From Gammaproteobacteria bacterium HGW-Gammaproteobacteria-11 (lineage in GTDB: Bacteria; Pseudomonadota; Gammaproteobacteria; Pseudomonadales; Pseudomonadaceae): DNA of 64,000 nt. This document shows, one piece after another, positions 32,721 to 43,252 of the stretch; within the stretch, counting starts at the first letter, position 1, and each line of letters opens with the position of its first letter. The DNA is taken from positions 62,001 to 126,000 of the forward strand of contig PGZJ01000008.1 of the NCBI GenBank assembly GCA_002840055.1, in the 5' to 3' direction. A model generated the notes under the pieces. The model was not told the DNA's origin. It saw only the letters and a program-made list of their open reading frames with translations, and made no database searches. Position numbers and translations under genes: made by a program.

Positions 32721-34643
32721 ATGCCCTCACATGATCCCTCTTCGCTGCCTGCGCTGCTGGCAGGCCCCATTCTGCGTCGACTGGAGCCCTCACGCCTGCT
32801 TGTCTGGCTGGTGGTCAGTCGGCCGCTTTTATTGACGTTGCATGTACAGCGAGCCGAGCGGGATCAGACCTTTGCCATTGAGCCGGATAGTCCTGTATGC
32901 CAGTCGCTGCCGATTGGCAGGCATGCTTATGTCTACCTGGTGGATATCCCACTCGATGAGCCGTTACCGCTGGATACGCTGATCGATTACGACCTGTGCT
33001 GGGTCGAGTCGGGCCAACAACAGTGTATTGCCAGTGCGCTGCCGCACCTGCTCTATCCCGGTCGAGATAAAGCCGCTTTCATGATAGCCAGCAACAATAG
33101 CCAGTTGTTGCATGGCTCCTGCCGCAAACCCCATGCACCTTGCGCCGATGGGCTGGTGCGTGCCGATGCCTGGTTGGCCGAACGGCTTGACCGGCCTGAG
33201 CAGCGCCCGGCCTGGCTGTTGATGACCGGTGATCAGGTCTATGTGGACGATGTTGCGGGTCCGATGCTGCACGCCGTGCATCAGCTGGTTGAATGCCTGG
33301 GGTTGTTTGATGAGCGGCTTGAAGGCGCCACCGTCGCTGACAGCCAGGCGCTGTATCAGAGTGCCCAGAACTACTATCAACGTGTGCAACTGCTGCCTGA
33401 TATCCCGGTGAATCTGCCCTTGCGTGAACGCTTCTTTGGCGGGGTGAAGAAGCCGGTCTTTACCTCGGCTAATGCGCAGAATCATCTGATCACTCTGGCC
33501 GAGATGTTTGCCATGTATCTGCTGGTCTGGTCACCGGTGCCCTGGCGGCTGCTTGACCTGACGCCGCCCGCACTCAGTCAGGCGCATGCTCAACGCTATG
33601 CCCGGGAAAAGACCGCGATCGAGGGCTTTGTTACGGGTTTACCGCAGGTAGCCCGCCTTATGGCCCATCTGCCCAGCCTGATGATCTTTGATGACCATGA
33701 TGTGACCGATGACTGGAATCTGACAGCAGACTGGGAAAGCACCGCCTATGGTCACCCCTTTTCCAGGCGCATTATCGGTAACGCACTGCTCGGTTATCTG
33801 CTGTGTCAGGGCTGGGGTAACGAGCCGCACAAGGTCGATGCGCCACTGCAACAGCTTGCCAACGTGCTGCATGCCGCCCGCGAACAGGGCTGGCTGGACA
33901 AGACGGCCCAGGATGCCTGTATCAATACGGCACTGGGCTTTCATGGCTGGTCCTATGAGGTGGCGGGACAGCCCCATTTGCTGGTGCTGGATACCCGCAC
34001 CCAACGATGGCGCAACAGCAGCCGGCCGGCCCGGCCTTCAGGTCTGATGGACTGGGAAGCCCTGAGTGAGATGCAGCAGAAGCTGCTGGACAAGAACGCG
34101 GTGATTATCGTCTCGCCGGCACCCATGTTCGGCGTGAAGCTGATCGAGGGTATCCAGAAGCTGTTTACTCTGCTGGGTAAGCCTTTGCTGGTCGATGCGG
34201 AGAACTGGATGGCGCACCGGGGCGCGGCCAGTGTGATGCTGAATATCTTCCGGCATTCACGCACCCCGACCAACTTCGTGGTGCTGTCCGGTGATGTGCA
34301 TTATTCCTTCATGTACGACGTGACCATCCGTCACCGTAACCAGGCGCCGGGAATAGTTCAGATCACCAGCAGCGGGCTGAAAAACAGTTTTCCGGAAACC
34401 CTGCTGAACCTGTTCGACCGGCTGAATCGCTGGCTCTATGCCCCCTGGTCACCGCTGAACTGGCTGACCAAGCGGCGGCGCATGCGCGTCACCCCGCTCG
34501 ATCCGGATCGGGCCAAGGCGGGTGAAAGACTCTGGAACGGCAGTGGTATCGGGCTGGTGCGCATGGATCAATGCGGCCGGCCGGTTGAGGTCAAGCAGCT
34601 GGATGCCCGCGGATTCGAGGTCTCCTTTCTGACCCGGCCTTGA
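32721..34643 (+). CDS. PhoD-like metallophosphatase
   Basis: This 640-residue protein has metallophosphoesterase motifs spread as in PhoD-like proteins: LLHGSCRKPH, LLMTGDQVYVDDV, LMIFDDHDVTDDWN and VVLSGDVHYSFMY. No Tat or Sec signal peptide is apparent, unlike secreted PhoD, so it is probably cytoplasmic. Long size and the internal insertions match the 'alkaline phosphatase D-related' subfamily with undefined substrates. It is possibly co-transcribed with the GDPD gene. It ends immediately before the convergent YajD stop (adjacent stops). Confidence 0.85.
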   Translation: MPSHDPSSLPALLAGPILRRLEPSRLLVWLVVSRPLLLTLHVQRAERDQTFAIEPDSPVCQSLPIGRHAYVYLVDIPLDEPLPLDTLIDYDLCWVESGQQQCIASALPHLLYPGRDKAAFMIASNNSQLLHGSCRKPHAPCADGLVRADAWLAERLDRPEQRPAWLLMTGDQVYVDDVAGPMLHAVHQLVECLGLFDERLEGATVADSQALYQSAQNYYQRVQLLPDIPVNLPLRERFFGGVKKPVFTSANAQNHLITLAEMFAMYLLVWSPVPWRLLDLTPPALSQAHAQRYAREKTAIEGFVTGLPQVARLMAHLPSLMIFDDHDVTDDWNLTADWESTAYGHPFSRRIIGNALLGYLLCQGWGNEPHKVDAPLQQLANVLHAAREQGWLDKTAQDACINTALGFHGWSYEVAGQPHLLVLDTRTQRWRNSSRPARPSGLMDWEALSEMQQKLLDKNAVIIVSPAPMFGVKLIEGIQKLFTLLGKPLLVDAENWMAHRGAASVMLNIFRHSRTPTNFVVLSGDVHYSFMYDVTIRHRNQAPGIVQITSSGLKNSFPETLLNLFDRLNRWLYAPWSPLNWLTKRRRMRVTPLDPDRAKAGERLWNGSGIGLVRMDQCGRPVEVKQLDARGFEVSFLTRP

Positions 34644-34988
34644 TCAGGTTTTTTCTTCGCTGCCTTTGCCCAGCAAGGCTCCCAGACCTTCAAACGCCTT
34701 GTGTGTAGCCTGCTTGACCTTGGGTGTGGCGGTGGAGGAGTCGCTGAAGTATTGCTGGTCGGTGTAGCGGGCATGTTCGTTGTCGTGGCAGAACAGGCAC
34801 AGCAGTTCCCAGTTGGAACCGTCTTCGGGGTTGTTGTCGTGGTTGTGATCGCGGTGGTGCACGGTCAGTTCGCTGACCCGTTTGCCGCTGAATTCGCGGG
34901 CGCAACGGCCACAGACCCAGGGGTACATCTTCAGGGCTTTTTCGCGGTAGCCCTGTTCGCGGCTGTGCGCGGTACTGTGTTTGCTCAT
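34644..34988 (-). CDS. yajD: YajD-family HNH nuclease
   Basis: This 114-residue protein has an HNH zinc-finger nuclease core: CGRCAREF, LTVHHRDHNHDNNPEDGSNWELLCLFCHDNEH (two CxxC pairs and the HH/N/H residues). Length and motif order match E. coli YajD (115). GGAG lies upstream of the ATG. Biological role unknown; housekeeping HNH proteins may act in DNA repair. Convergent with the phosphatase gene. Confidence 0.9.
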   Translation of the reverse strand: MSKHSTAHSREQGYREKALKMYPWVCGRCAREFSGKRVSELTVHHRDHNHDNNPEDGSNWELLCLFCHDNEHARYTDQQYFSDSSTATPKVKQATHKAFEGLGALLGKGSEEKT

Positions 34989-35032
34989 GCCCGTCTCCAG
35001 TGTTGTCTTGCCGTCAGTGTAGCGCGACCGCT

Positions 35033-35713
35033 TTATTTCAGCTGGCCAATCCAGATGGTGTGTTTGGCGCCACGATTACCGTGGGCGTAAACCTGGACTT
35101 CATCGGCCTTGAATCCGGCCTTGGCCAGGCGTTGGGCGAATGGCCGGTCGGCGCTGGCAGACCAGACCGCCAGCAACCCGCCCGGGCGCAGGGCTTTGGC
35201 ACAGGTGCTCAGGCCGTCCTGGGAATAGAGCCAGGAGTTGGCGCTGTGGGTCAGGCCTTCGGGACCGTTGTCGACATCCAGAATGATGGCGTCATAGCCC
35301 TGGGGTTCATCGCGCAGGATTTGTGCAACATCGCGGTTCAGTACCTGCGCACGCGGATCGGCCAGCGGGTGTCCGGCTTTGGCGCCCAGTGCGCCACGGT
35401 TCCATTCGATCACGCCTGATACCAGTTCGGCGACCTGCACTTCGGCATCCGGGCCTAGGTTTTTCAGCGCAGAGGCGAGGGTGAAACCCATGCCCAGCCC
35501 GCCGATCAGCACCCTTGCAGCGGGCCGGGCGGCAATCTGTTTGCAGGGCAGTTCGGCCAGCGCATCTTCCGAGCCGTGCATGCGGGTATTCATCAACTGT
35601 CCACCCTTGCCACCCTCCAGCTTGATGACAAAGTCGTCACCGTACTCAAACAGGCAGAGCGCACCGCCGTTGTTGGGGATGGGGGCAGTGTCGAGCAGAA
35701 CAAAGCGTTTCAT
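35033..35713 (-). CDS. Spermidine synthase-like SAM-fold protein
   Basis: This 226-residue protein has a Rossmann nucleotide motif (RVLIGGLGMGFTLASALKNL), the acidic strand-2 end VQVAELVSGVIEWNRG and the strand-4 segment YDAIILDVDNGPEGLT. This pattern is shared with spermidine synthase-like proteins (COG0421/4262), but the residues for polyamine binding cannot be confirmed, so it may methylate another substrate. The ATG at 35713 (MKRFVLLDTAPIPN) is preferred to 35788. It is divergent from the crotonase gene. Confidence 0.72.
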   Translation of the reverse strand: MKRFVLLDTAPIPNNGGALCLFEYGDDFVIKLEGGKGGQLMNTRMHGSEDALAELPCKQIAARPAARVLIGGLGMGFTLASALKNLGPDAEVQVAELVSGVIEWNRGALGAKAGHPLADPRAQVLNRDVAQILRDEPQGYDAIILDVDNGPEGLTHSANSWLYSQDGLSTCAKALRPGGLLAVWSASADRPFAQRLAKAGFKADEVQVYAHGNRGAKHTIWIGQLK

Positions 35714-35887
35714 GGCGGTCTCGGTACGGGCGTGAAGGCGCATTATGCCTGAGCGTGGCGCAGGCTTCCCAAGCTTGTTGTTCATCATTCACATGCTTTC
35801 TGACGCGCCGCTGACATGGACATGCGCGGGCGCGACAGACCACACTGTGCCCATGCTGTTGCCTGTGAATCTTGCCAAGGACTGATC

Positions 35888-36694
35888 ATGACCGCCTCAA
35901 ATGCTAACGATATCGTGCTGGCCGAACAGCACGGCCCGACCTGTGTGCTGACCCTGAACCGTCCGGACAAGCGCAATGCGCTGGAAACCGCTACCTATAT
36001 TCTGATGAACCGCTATCTGGATGCGGCGCTGGCCGATCCGGGCGTGGCCAACATCGTGCTCTGCGGTGCCGGCAATTTCTTTTGCTCAGGCGGTGATCTG
36101 CTCTCGCTGGAAACCCGTGCCGCGCTGCCGGTGGCCGAACGGGCGGCACTGATCCAGAAGTTGCATGACCTGGTGATCAGGCTGAAATTTTCATCCAAGC
36201 CGGTGATTGCCGCGATAGAGGGCGGTGCCGCCGGTGCCGGGGCCTCACTGGCCTTTGCCGCGGATCTGATCGTGGCGGCCGAAGGCAGCTATATCTCCAT
36301 GGCCTATGTGAAGGCGGGTCTGGTACCGGATGGTGGCGGTTCGGCCTTTCTGGCCCACGCCCTGCCGCACCAGTTGGCAGCGGAAATTGCCCTGTTTGGT
36401 GGCCGCTTGCCGATTGAGCGTTTTGCCGCTGCTGGCGTGGTCAACCGTATTGTGCCGTCGGGTAGTGCCCTGCAAACGGCGCTGGAGCTGGGACAACAAT
36501 TGGCCGAGGGCGCCCGCGAGTCCCAGGCGGCGATCCTTTCCTTGCTCGATGGCCCGGACCGGGAAAGTTTTGAGCGCCAACTGGACGCCGAAAAACGCCT
36601 GATGGCCATCGCGCTAGGGTCGGCCGAGGCAGCGGAAGGGATTGCGGCGTTCAAGGAAAAACGCGCGCCTGCTTTTTCACGGCTGGCAGGGTAA
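35888..36694 (+). CDS. Enoyl-CoA hydratase/isomerase family protein (PaaG-like)
   Basis: This 268-residue crotonase-fold protein has the oxyanion-hole segments CGAGNFFCSGGDLLSLE and IEGGAAGAGASLAFAADL. Of the two hydratase glutamates, the first position is Ser (GASLAFA). The second is Asp in KAGLVPDGGGSAFL, as in PaaG-type isomerases rather than true hydratases. It therefore probably isomerises an acyl-CoA double bond or a ring-epoxide CoA. AAGGA precedes the ATG at 35888. It is not linked to a paa cluster here. A membrane protein gene follows after 35 bp. Confidence 0.86.
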   Translation: MTASNANDIVLAEQHGPTCVLTLNRPDKRNALETATYILMNRYLDAALADPGVANIVLCGAGNFFCSGGDLLSLETRAALPVAERAALIQKLHDLVIRLKFSSKPVIAAIEGGAAGAGASLAFAADLIVAAEGSYISMAYVKAGLVPDGGGSAFLAHALPHQLAAEIALFGGRLPIERFAAAGVVNRIVPSGSALQTALELGQQLAEGARESQAAILSLLDGPDRESFERQLDAEKRLMAIALGSAEAAEGIAAFKEKRAPAFSRLAG

Positions 36695-36729
36695 GCTCGG
36701 CGCATCAGATCAAGGGTGGGGAGCGAGCA

Positions 36730-37200
36730 ATGAACCAGGGACTGGACGAAAACACCGCAGCGCCAGTTCGCAGCGGCCCCGGGGCTTTTTTGCAGGCGCT
36801 GCAGGGGGCGGGGATATTCTTCCTGGTCGGACCCTTTGTTGCCTTTGTGCTGGTCTTCGGGGTGCTGATGTTTCCGGTGATTCTGGCACTGAAGGCCAGT
36901 GAGCTGTGGTTTATCCTGGCGCTGTTATTTGGAAGCTACGTATTTGGTGGTATGCCAGCCGCTGTTACCGGCTTTTGCCATGCCTTGCTGGCCAGTTTTG
37001 TGGGATGGCGCTGGGCATTGCTGTTGTCTCTGCCCTTGGGCGCGTTCTCGTCCTGGTTGCTGTTGCGCCACCTTTTTCAGGTGAATCTGGTTGTGGTGGG
37101 TGGGCTTGGCGTCGTTGCTACGCTGGTCTCGGCCTGGATCCTGGCCCGGCGAGCCAAAAGCCGGGCCAGGTCTGCTCAGTCGCCGCCCACCAGACTCTGA
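36730..37200 (+). CDS. Small polytopic membrane protein, unknown
   Basis: This 156-residue protein has about four hydrophobic segments (residues 25-52, 58-78, 86-110, 116-138) and a basic C-terminus (ARRAKSRARS). I recognise no family. The GGAG site sits 7 bp upstream. It overlaps the 3' end of the convergent SH3-like gene by 25 bp. Confidence 0.6.
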   Translation: MNQGLDENTAAPVRSGPGAFLQALQGAGIFFLVGPFVAFVLVFGVLMFPVILALKASELWFILALLFGSYVFGGMPAAVTGFCHALLASFVGWRWALLLSLPLGAFSSWLLLRHLFQVNLVVVGGLGVVATLVSAWILARRAKSRARSAQSPPTRL

Positions 37201-38792
37201 ATGCGCCAGCCCTGGGGGCCGCGGACGACGCTGAGGCGATAATCAATCATCCAGTGTGCATGTGTGCGGGCAATGAAGCCCTGCGTGCCATCTCTGAGCA
37301 TGACGGGTAGATAGGCGTCTTCTAGCTCACTGCGTTGTGGGTCAATAATCAGCACCTCATGGTCAAGTACCCTTATGATGGCGCCGCTGTCCGACGGCTC
37401 TGCGCGCAGAGGCGCCTGTGGCTGGGTGACAAACAAGGTGATCTGAGGATCGAAGCGCCCAAAAATGGAACCGGGCAGGCAGCTTGGGTAAGGCAGACAG
37501 AAGGCTTCCGGTGACTCCAGGACTGCGCCAGGCGCCACAGCATGCTGCAGGGACCACCATAGATCAGCGGCGCTGTCGGGATGCTCAAGCAGCATGCGAA
37601 GATCCGCGTGCCCACCACTGCCCCCAAAGCCCAACATGATATCCGGTGCGCTCATGCGCACCAGCGCCTCACCATCGGTATCAGTCACAACTTTTTTCAG
37701 ATCGGCTATGAAGTTGGCAAAGCTGCTGTCCATGTCGCTTTCGTCGACCGGGTGCAGGCGAGGGTTGTCAAGATGCTGCAGAACAGTGCGCAGTGCCTGC
37801 AGTTCGTCACGACTCAATGGTGTATCGGGTGCGGGCAGGGTGGCATCCGGGTTTAACCACAGGCGTGCCGCTTGCACGTTACGTTGATGGCGCAGCGTGG
37901 TCAGTGTCGGGTTGTATCGGGGCCATCTGATAAAGCCGAGCGCTTGCAACAACGCGGATTCATGTATCGGGCTGTGCGCCAATACAAGGTGCTCGGGCAA
38001 TTGCGCACGCAGACTCGAGAGGTTGCTGCCCGTCAGCTGCAAACCTTGTTCGTTACTGCTGCCGAGTGCCATCAGGATATCCAGCAGGGCTGCGTCAATA
38101 TGGGTTTCCAGTAGTAGCGCCGGATCATCGATCTGAAGGTGCTTGAGCTGCCAGCCGTGTGGGGCGGTTTCAAGGTGGTATTCTGCTACGCCCACGCAGC
38201 AGTGGTCACAGCGCGGCAACCGGTCGGAGGGCAGGTTGCGCCAATTGGGCAGTTCGCCTTCGGGGCTGTTCAGAACCGTCAGCAGACTGGCTGGTGACAG
38301 GTTCAGGCCGATGCTCAGGTTGTCGCTGCTCGCGCTAGCCCAGGCTGGTCCGAGCTGACACCCTGAACCGGTTTGCAGGGCATGACTGTCCAACAGCAAG
38401 CGATCACCACTGCTCTCGACTTCATAGCCAAGAATCAGGCTGACATCGCTGCCACTGCCGCCCTGATTGTCGTGCAGGCGGTAGAGTACCTGATTGCCGG
38501 GACCGGTCAGGCGTTCGTAGCCAAGCATGCCACGTAGCTCGCCAGCGGGTCCTCTGGGCCGCTCATAGTGAATCATGCCCTCTATATCAAAGCTGGGTAG
38601 GCGGGCATTGGTCCGACTGCATCGGGTCAAATTGATACTGTAGGGCGCACGGGTGTCCGCCTGGTAAAAGCCATCAAAACAGGCGGGGTGGGGTATGGGG
38701 GGATTATTGGCCAGCAACATCGTGGGCATCAGGGTCAGGCTTAACAGCAGCAACCAGAGGCGTGGCGCGATTTGCTGGCGGTGGGTGCTCAT
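37176..38792 (-). CDS. Exported protein of unknown function with C-terminal SH3-like region
   Basis: This 538-residue protein has a signal peptide (residues 1-29, PRLWLLLLSLTLMPTMLLANN). No enzyme motif is recognised. It has several Cys, including CDHCC, and conserved-looking aromatic stretches. The last 100 residues read like a bacterial SH3 domain (PQAPLRAEPSDSGAIIRVLDHEVLII...YLPVMLRDGTQGFIA). It is probably periplasmic and may bind peptidoglycan or another envelope component. The ATG at 38792 has AGGA 8 bp upstream; longer starts add a polar stretch before the signal. Function unknown. Confidence 0.65.
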   Translation of the reverse strand: MSTHRQQIAPRLWLLLLSLTLMPTMLLANNPPIPHPACFDGFYQADTRAPYSINLTRCSRTNARLPSFDIEGMIHYERPRGPAGELRGMLGYERLTGPGNQVLYRLHDNQGGSGSDVSLILGYEVESSGDRLLLDSHALQTGSGCQLGPAWASASSDNLSIGLNLSPASLLTVLNSPEGELPNWRNLPSDRLPRCDHCCVGVAEYHLETAPHGWQLKHLQIDDPALLLETHIDAALLDILMALGSSNEQGLQLTGSNLSSLRAQLPEHLVLAHSPIHESALLQALGFIRWPRYNPTLTTLRHQRNVQAARLWLNPDATLPAPDTPLSRDELQALRTVLQHLDNPRLHPVDESDMDSSFANFIADLKKVVTDTDGEALVRMSAPDIMLGFGGSGGHADLRMLLEHPDSAADLWWSLQHAVAPGAVLESPEAFCLPYPSCLPGSIFGRFDPQITLFVTQPQAPLRAEPSDSGAIIRVLDHEVLIIDPQRSELEDAYLPVMLRDGTQGFIARTHAHWMIDYRLSVVRGPQGWRIQSLVGGD

Positions 38793-38870
38793 ATTCAGTG
38801 TTCCTGTACTCCGTGTCATGCGTTCATGATGTCCTTGGTCTGCTGTACTGAGCAATGCATGTTGTCAAAC

Positions 38871-39517
38871 TTAACACTGCCGCAGCAGCACCACATCCTT
38901 GGCTGGGATCTCGCAGTGCCAGCCATACTGCTCGGCCAGCACATGAAAGGTAACCGGGCGATAGAACACCACATGGGTTGGATCGCGCCGATAGTGCCAG
39001 TTGGCAAAGCTCTGATCATCGGTCTGGAACAGGGTCATGATCGCCAGCCAGCCATTCGGGCGCAGCAACTGGTCAAAGCGAGCAAACTCATCGGCGGGCC
39101 GGTGGAAATGCTCGACCACTTCGGTGCAGGTAATAAAGTCGTATTGCCTGTGTAGTGCATCGGCATCACAGGGGAACAGCGGATCATAAAGCTGCATGCT
39201 GTGCCCGGCCTGGGTCAGCATGTCGGCCAGTGCCGGACCGGGGCCGCAGCCGTAATCCAGTCCGTCCAGTCCGGGACTTAGCTTGGCGCAGAGCGGGTCT
39301 GCCAGTCGTGCCAGAAAACGCCGGTAGCCAGGATCGGTTACCTCGTTGCGGTGGGTGCGGTAATGGGCATGCTCGATTGCCGCAACGGGTAGCTGTGCCG
39401 GATCAAGAAAGGTCGCTTCGCACTGCGGGCAGCGCCAGTAATCGCGATCCTCGACCCGCATGAAGGGTGCCGGGCTGGCATGCAGGCAGACTGGACAGTG
39501 CATGCTCATTGGCAGGC

Positions 39518-39521
<4 letters not shown>
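38871..39521 (-). CDS. SAM methyltransferase with N-terminal zinc ribbon
   Basis: This 216-residue protein has an N-terminal CPVC...CPQC zinc ribbon (residues 9-34), then a class I methyltransferase core with [32 protein letters not shown] and [11 protein letters not shown]. Similar two-domain methyltransferases are common in Pseudomonas and uncharacterised. The start may be the GTG at 39521 (GTGA overlap with the acyl-CoA dehydrogenase stop) or ATGs at 39509 or 39503. Coupling to the valine operon is clear, but no role in valine degradation is known. Confidence 0.8.
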
Positions 39522-40669
<1,148 letters not shown>

Positions 40670-41713
40670 TCAAAGTCCCTCGAAAAAGCCGGCGACGCGG
40701 GCCGGATCGAGTTGATCAATCTGCGCCGGATTCCAGCGCGGCTGCTTGTCCTTGTCGACCAGCAGGGCGCGAACACCCTCGACGATGTCGCCTTCGGCAA
40801 ACCACTGGCGATCCAGATGCAGTTCCATGGCAAAGCACTCGGACAGGGTGCTCTGACGACCGCGGCGCAGCAGTTCAAGGGTCACGGCCAGGGCCAATGG
40901 CGACCGTTTCTGCAGCAGCGCCAGGGTGCTGGCAGCCCAGTCGCGGTAGGACGGATCGCTCTCCTCGCGTAGAGACTGACAGATCTCGGCCAGTGTCCTG
41001 TGCTGGAAATGCTGATCAATCACTCCTTGCAGGGCCTTCAGCTCGCCACTGGGCAGGGCCTTGGCCGGCATGTCGCGCAGCACCTGTTCGAGGGACTGTT
41101 GGTCCCAGTCGAGGTTGTCCAATTGCTGATCCAGAAGCACGATCTGCTCACTGGGCAGGCAGTGATCGGCCAGACCGGCATACAGGGCGTCGGCGCTGGT
41201 CAGGTGGTTGCCGGTCAGGCCCAGATAGGTGCCCAGTTCACCGGGCAGACGCGGCAGAAAGTAGCTGCCGCCGACATCGGGAAAATAACCAATGCCGGTT
41301 TCCGGCATGCCCAGGCGTGAACGTTCGGTGATGATGCGCAGCTTGGCGGCCTGGGCCAGCCCCATGCCGCCACCCAGTACAAAGCCGTCCATCAGCGCGA
41401 CCACGGGTTTGGGGTAGGTGTGCAGGTACTGATCGAGGGCATATTCCTCGGTAAAGAAGGCCATCACGCTGGCGCTGTCACCGGCCAGATGCAGGTCATA
41501 CAAGGTGCGAATATCGCCCCCGGCGCAGAAGGCCCGTTCGCCGGCACCGCGCAGGATCACGGCGCGCACCTGATCGTCATTGGCCCATTGATCAAGCTGT
41601 TGTTGCAGCTGGCGGATCATGTCGATATTCAGGGCATTCAGGCCAGCCGGTCGGTTCAGTATCAGATGGCCAATGTGGTTGCGTACGTCAACGATGATGC
41701 TGGGGTCGGTCAT
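40670..41713 (-). CDS. 3-hydroxyisobutyryl-CoA hydrolase
   Basis: This 347-residue crotonase-fold protein is longer than hydratases (about 260), as expected for HIBCH. It has HLILNRPAGLNALN, GAGERAFCAGGDIRTLYDL, GFVLGGGMGLAQAAKLRI, RLGMPETGIGYFPDVGGSYFLPRLPGELG, and a C-terminal ALLVDKDKQPRWNPAQ, the last typical of HIBCH. It hydrolyses 3-hydroxyisobutyryl-CoA to 3-hydroxyisobutyrate and CoA, feeding the dehydrogenase encoded just upstream. Overlaps mmsB by 4 bp. Confidence 0.92.
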   Translation of the reverse strand: MTDPSIIVDVRNHIGHLILNRPAGLNALNIDMIRQLQQQLDQWANDDQVRAVILRGAGERAFCAGGDIRTLYDLHLAGDSASVMAFFTEEYALDQYLHTYPKPVVALMDGFVLGGGMGLAQAAKLRIITERSRLGMPETGIGYFPDVGGSYFLPRLPGELGTYLGLTGNHLTSADALYAGLADHCLPSEQIVLLDQQLDNLDWDQQSLEQVLRDMPAKALPSGELKALQGVIDQHFQHRTLAEICQSLREESDPSYRDWAASTLALLQKRSPLALAVTLELLRRGRQSTLSECFAMELHLDRQWFAEGDIVEGVRALLVDKDKQPRWNPAQIDQLDPARVAGFFEGL

Positions 41714-42603
41714 TCAATCTCTCCATTGCAGAGTTTGATGATGGCAGAAAAGTCCAGGTGACCGTTACCCTGACGGCTGAAGGTTTGATACAGCTGCTGT
41801 GCCAGCGCGCCCATGGGCACGGGTTGTCCGGCCTGTTGTGCAGCGGTTGTCGCCAGCCCCAGATCCTTGAGCATCAGATTGCTGCCAAACCCGCCGCTGT
41901 AACCGCGTGCGGCCGGTACGCCCTCCATCACGCCGGGGTAGGGGTTGTAGGTGTCCGAGCTCCAGCAGCGGCCGCTGGAACTGTTGAGGACGCCGGCCAG
42001 GACCTTGGCATCCATGCCCAGCGAGACACCCAGGTTCATGGCCTCGGCGGTGCCGATCATGCTGATGGCCAGCAGCATGTTGTTGGCGACCTTGGCCACC
42101 TGACCATTGCCACTGGGGCCGCAGTGCACGATGTTCCGGCCCATGGCCTGGAGTACCGGCAGGGCGGCATCGAAATCTGCTGCCGCGCCGCCGACCATAA
42201 AGGTCAGGGTACCGGCTGCCGCGCCGCCGGTGCCGCCGGAGACCGGTGCATCCAGCATGCGGTTACCCTGCGTGAGCGCCAGGGCAGAGACCTCGCGTGC
42301 GCTCATGGGATCGATGGTCGAGCTGTCGATCAGCAATACACCGGGGGCGACATGGGCAAGCAGCCCGGCATCTCCCAGATAGACGCCTTTGACGTGCTGG
42401 GCCGCCGGCAACATGCTGATGATCACCTCGGGCGTACGCCTGGCCAGTTCGGCAACACTCGCAGCGCTGCGTGCTCCGGCCTCAACCAGTGCCGCAACAG
42501 AAGATGCAGACAGATCAAAGACACTCAGTTGATGCCCCGCCTTGAGCAGGTTCAGGGCCATGGGCGCGCCCATGTTGCCGAGTCCGATAAAACCGATATG
42601 CAT
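41710..42603 (-). CDS. mmsB: 3-hydroxyisobutyrate dehydrogenase
   Basis: This 297-residue NAD-dependent enzyme begins MHIGFIGLGNMGAPMALNLLKAGHQLSVFD (Rossmann GxGxxG plus the beta-hydroxyacid dehydrogenase signature). It contains DAPVSGGTGGAAAGTLTFMVGG, and the catalytic Lys in GNGQVAKVANNMLL. It oxidises 3-hydroxyisobutyrate to methylmalonate semialdehyde. It heads the operon mmsB-hydrolase-acyl-CoA dehydrogenase-methyltransferase. The semialdehyde dehydrogenase gene mmsA, often next to mmsB in Pseudomonas, is absent here. Confidence 0.94.
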   Translation of the reverse strand: MHIGFIGLGNMGAPMALNLLKAGHQLSVFDLSASSVAALVEAGARSAASVAELARRTPEVIISMLPAAQHVKGVYLGDAGLLAHVAPGVLLIDSSTIDPMSAREVSALALTQGNRMLDAPVSGGTGGAAAGTLTFMVGGAAADFDAALPVLQAMGRNIVHCGPSGNGQVAKVANNMLLAISMIGTAEAMNLGVSLGMDAKVLAGVLNSSSGRCWSSDTYNPYPGVMEGVPAARGYSGGFGSNLMLKDLGLATTAAQQAGQPVPMGALAQQLYQTFSRQGNGHLDFSAIIKLCNGEIE

Positions 42604-42875
42604 GGCGCGGTTCTCCTGTAATTCTTGTTTTCCGATGCGTGCCCCAGCATACAGTCAAACTGCGCTGCACACAGATGGCGTGCAGGCCAGAACAGGGTCA
42701 ATAAGTGCCAGCTGTGCTCTTGTGGTTGGCATTTTTCAGCGTGTCACACGGCAGCTTGCAGAACTGCATCGCAGTTCAGGGATTACGCGCTTGACCCTGG
42801 AGGCCTGCTGCGTAAGTCTCCCCGACCAATCTGCGGGTTGCCGGAAAGCCACCCTGACTTTTCAAGGAAGAACAT

Positions 42876-43208
42876 ATGATCAAGAAGACAGTGGCAGGCA
42901 TTCTGCTGGCCGCACTAATCAGCACAGGCATCACCGGTTGTTCGAGTATCGGGGTGCGCACGGGTGATAGATCGCAGCTCGGCAAACCCTACGCGGGCGT
43001 GCCTTACGCGTTGAAGGGGAATGGTGATTGCATCCTGGTTTTCATGGTGTACGGCACACCCTTGACCTTGCCATTTACGCTGACGTACGCGGCGATCGAC
43101 ATCACCTCTACCCTGGTTGCCGATACGCTGCTGTTGCCAGTTGACCTGGCCATGGACGAGCCAGAGCACTCACGTTCAAATAGCCGCTGCAACGTGTTTA
43201 CCCGTTGA
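42876..43208 (+). CDS. YceK/YidQ-family lipoprotein
   Basis: This 110-residue protein has a lipoprotein signal (ILLAALISTGITGCSSIG, lipobox Cys about 22) and the YceK/YidQ core YAGVPYALKGN...TLTYAAIDITSTLVADTLLLPVDLA. Members are small outer-membrane lipoproteins of unknown function. AAGGAAG precedes the ATG. A strong terminator follows, shared with the convergent PepSY operon. Confidence 0.82.
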   Translation: MIKKTVAGILLAALISTGITGCSSIGVRTGDRSQLGKPYAGVPYALKGNGDCILVFMVYGTPLTLPFTLTYAAIDITSTLVADTLLLPVDLAMDEPEHSRSNSRCNVFTR

Positions 43209-43212
43209 AAAG

Positions 43213-43241
43213 GCGCTGAGCGGGCTTATGCCGCTCAGCGC
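43213..43241. terminator. Bidirectional hairpin terminator
   Basis: A perfect 11-bp stem GCGCTGAGCGG (43213-43223) / CCGCTCAGCGC (43231-43241) lies between convergent genes, 5 bp after the lipoprotein stop. No long T-run. Confidence 0.65.
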
Positions 43242-43252
43242 ACCTGACTGCC

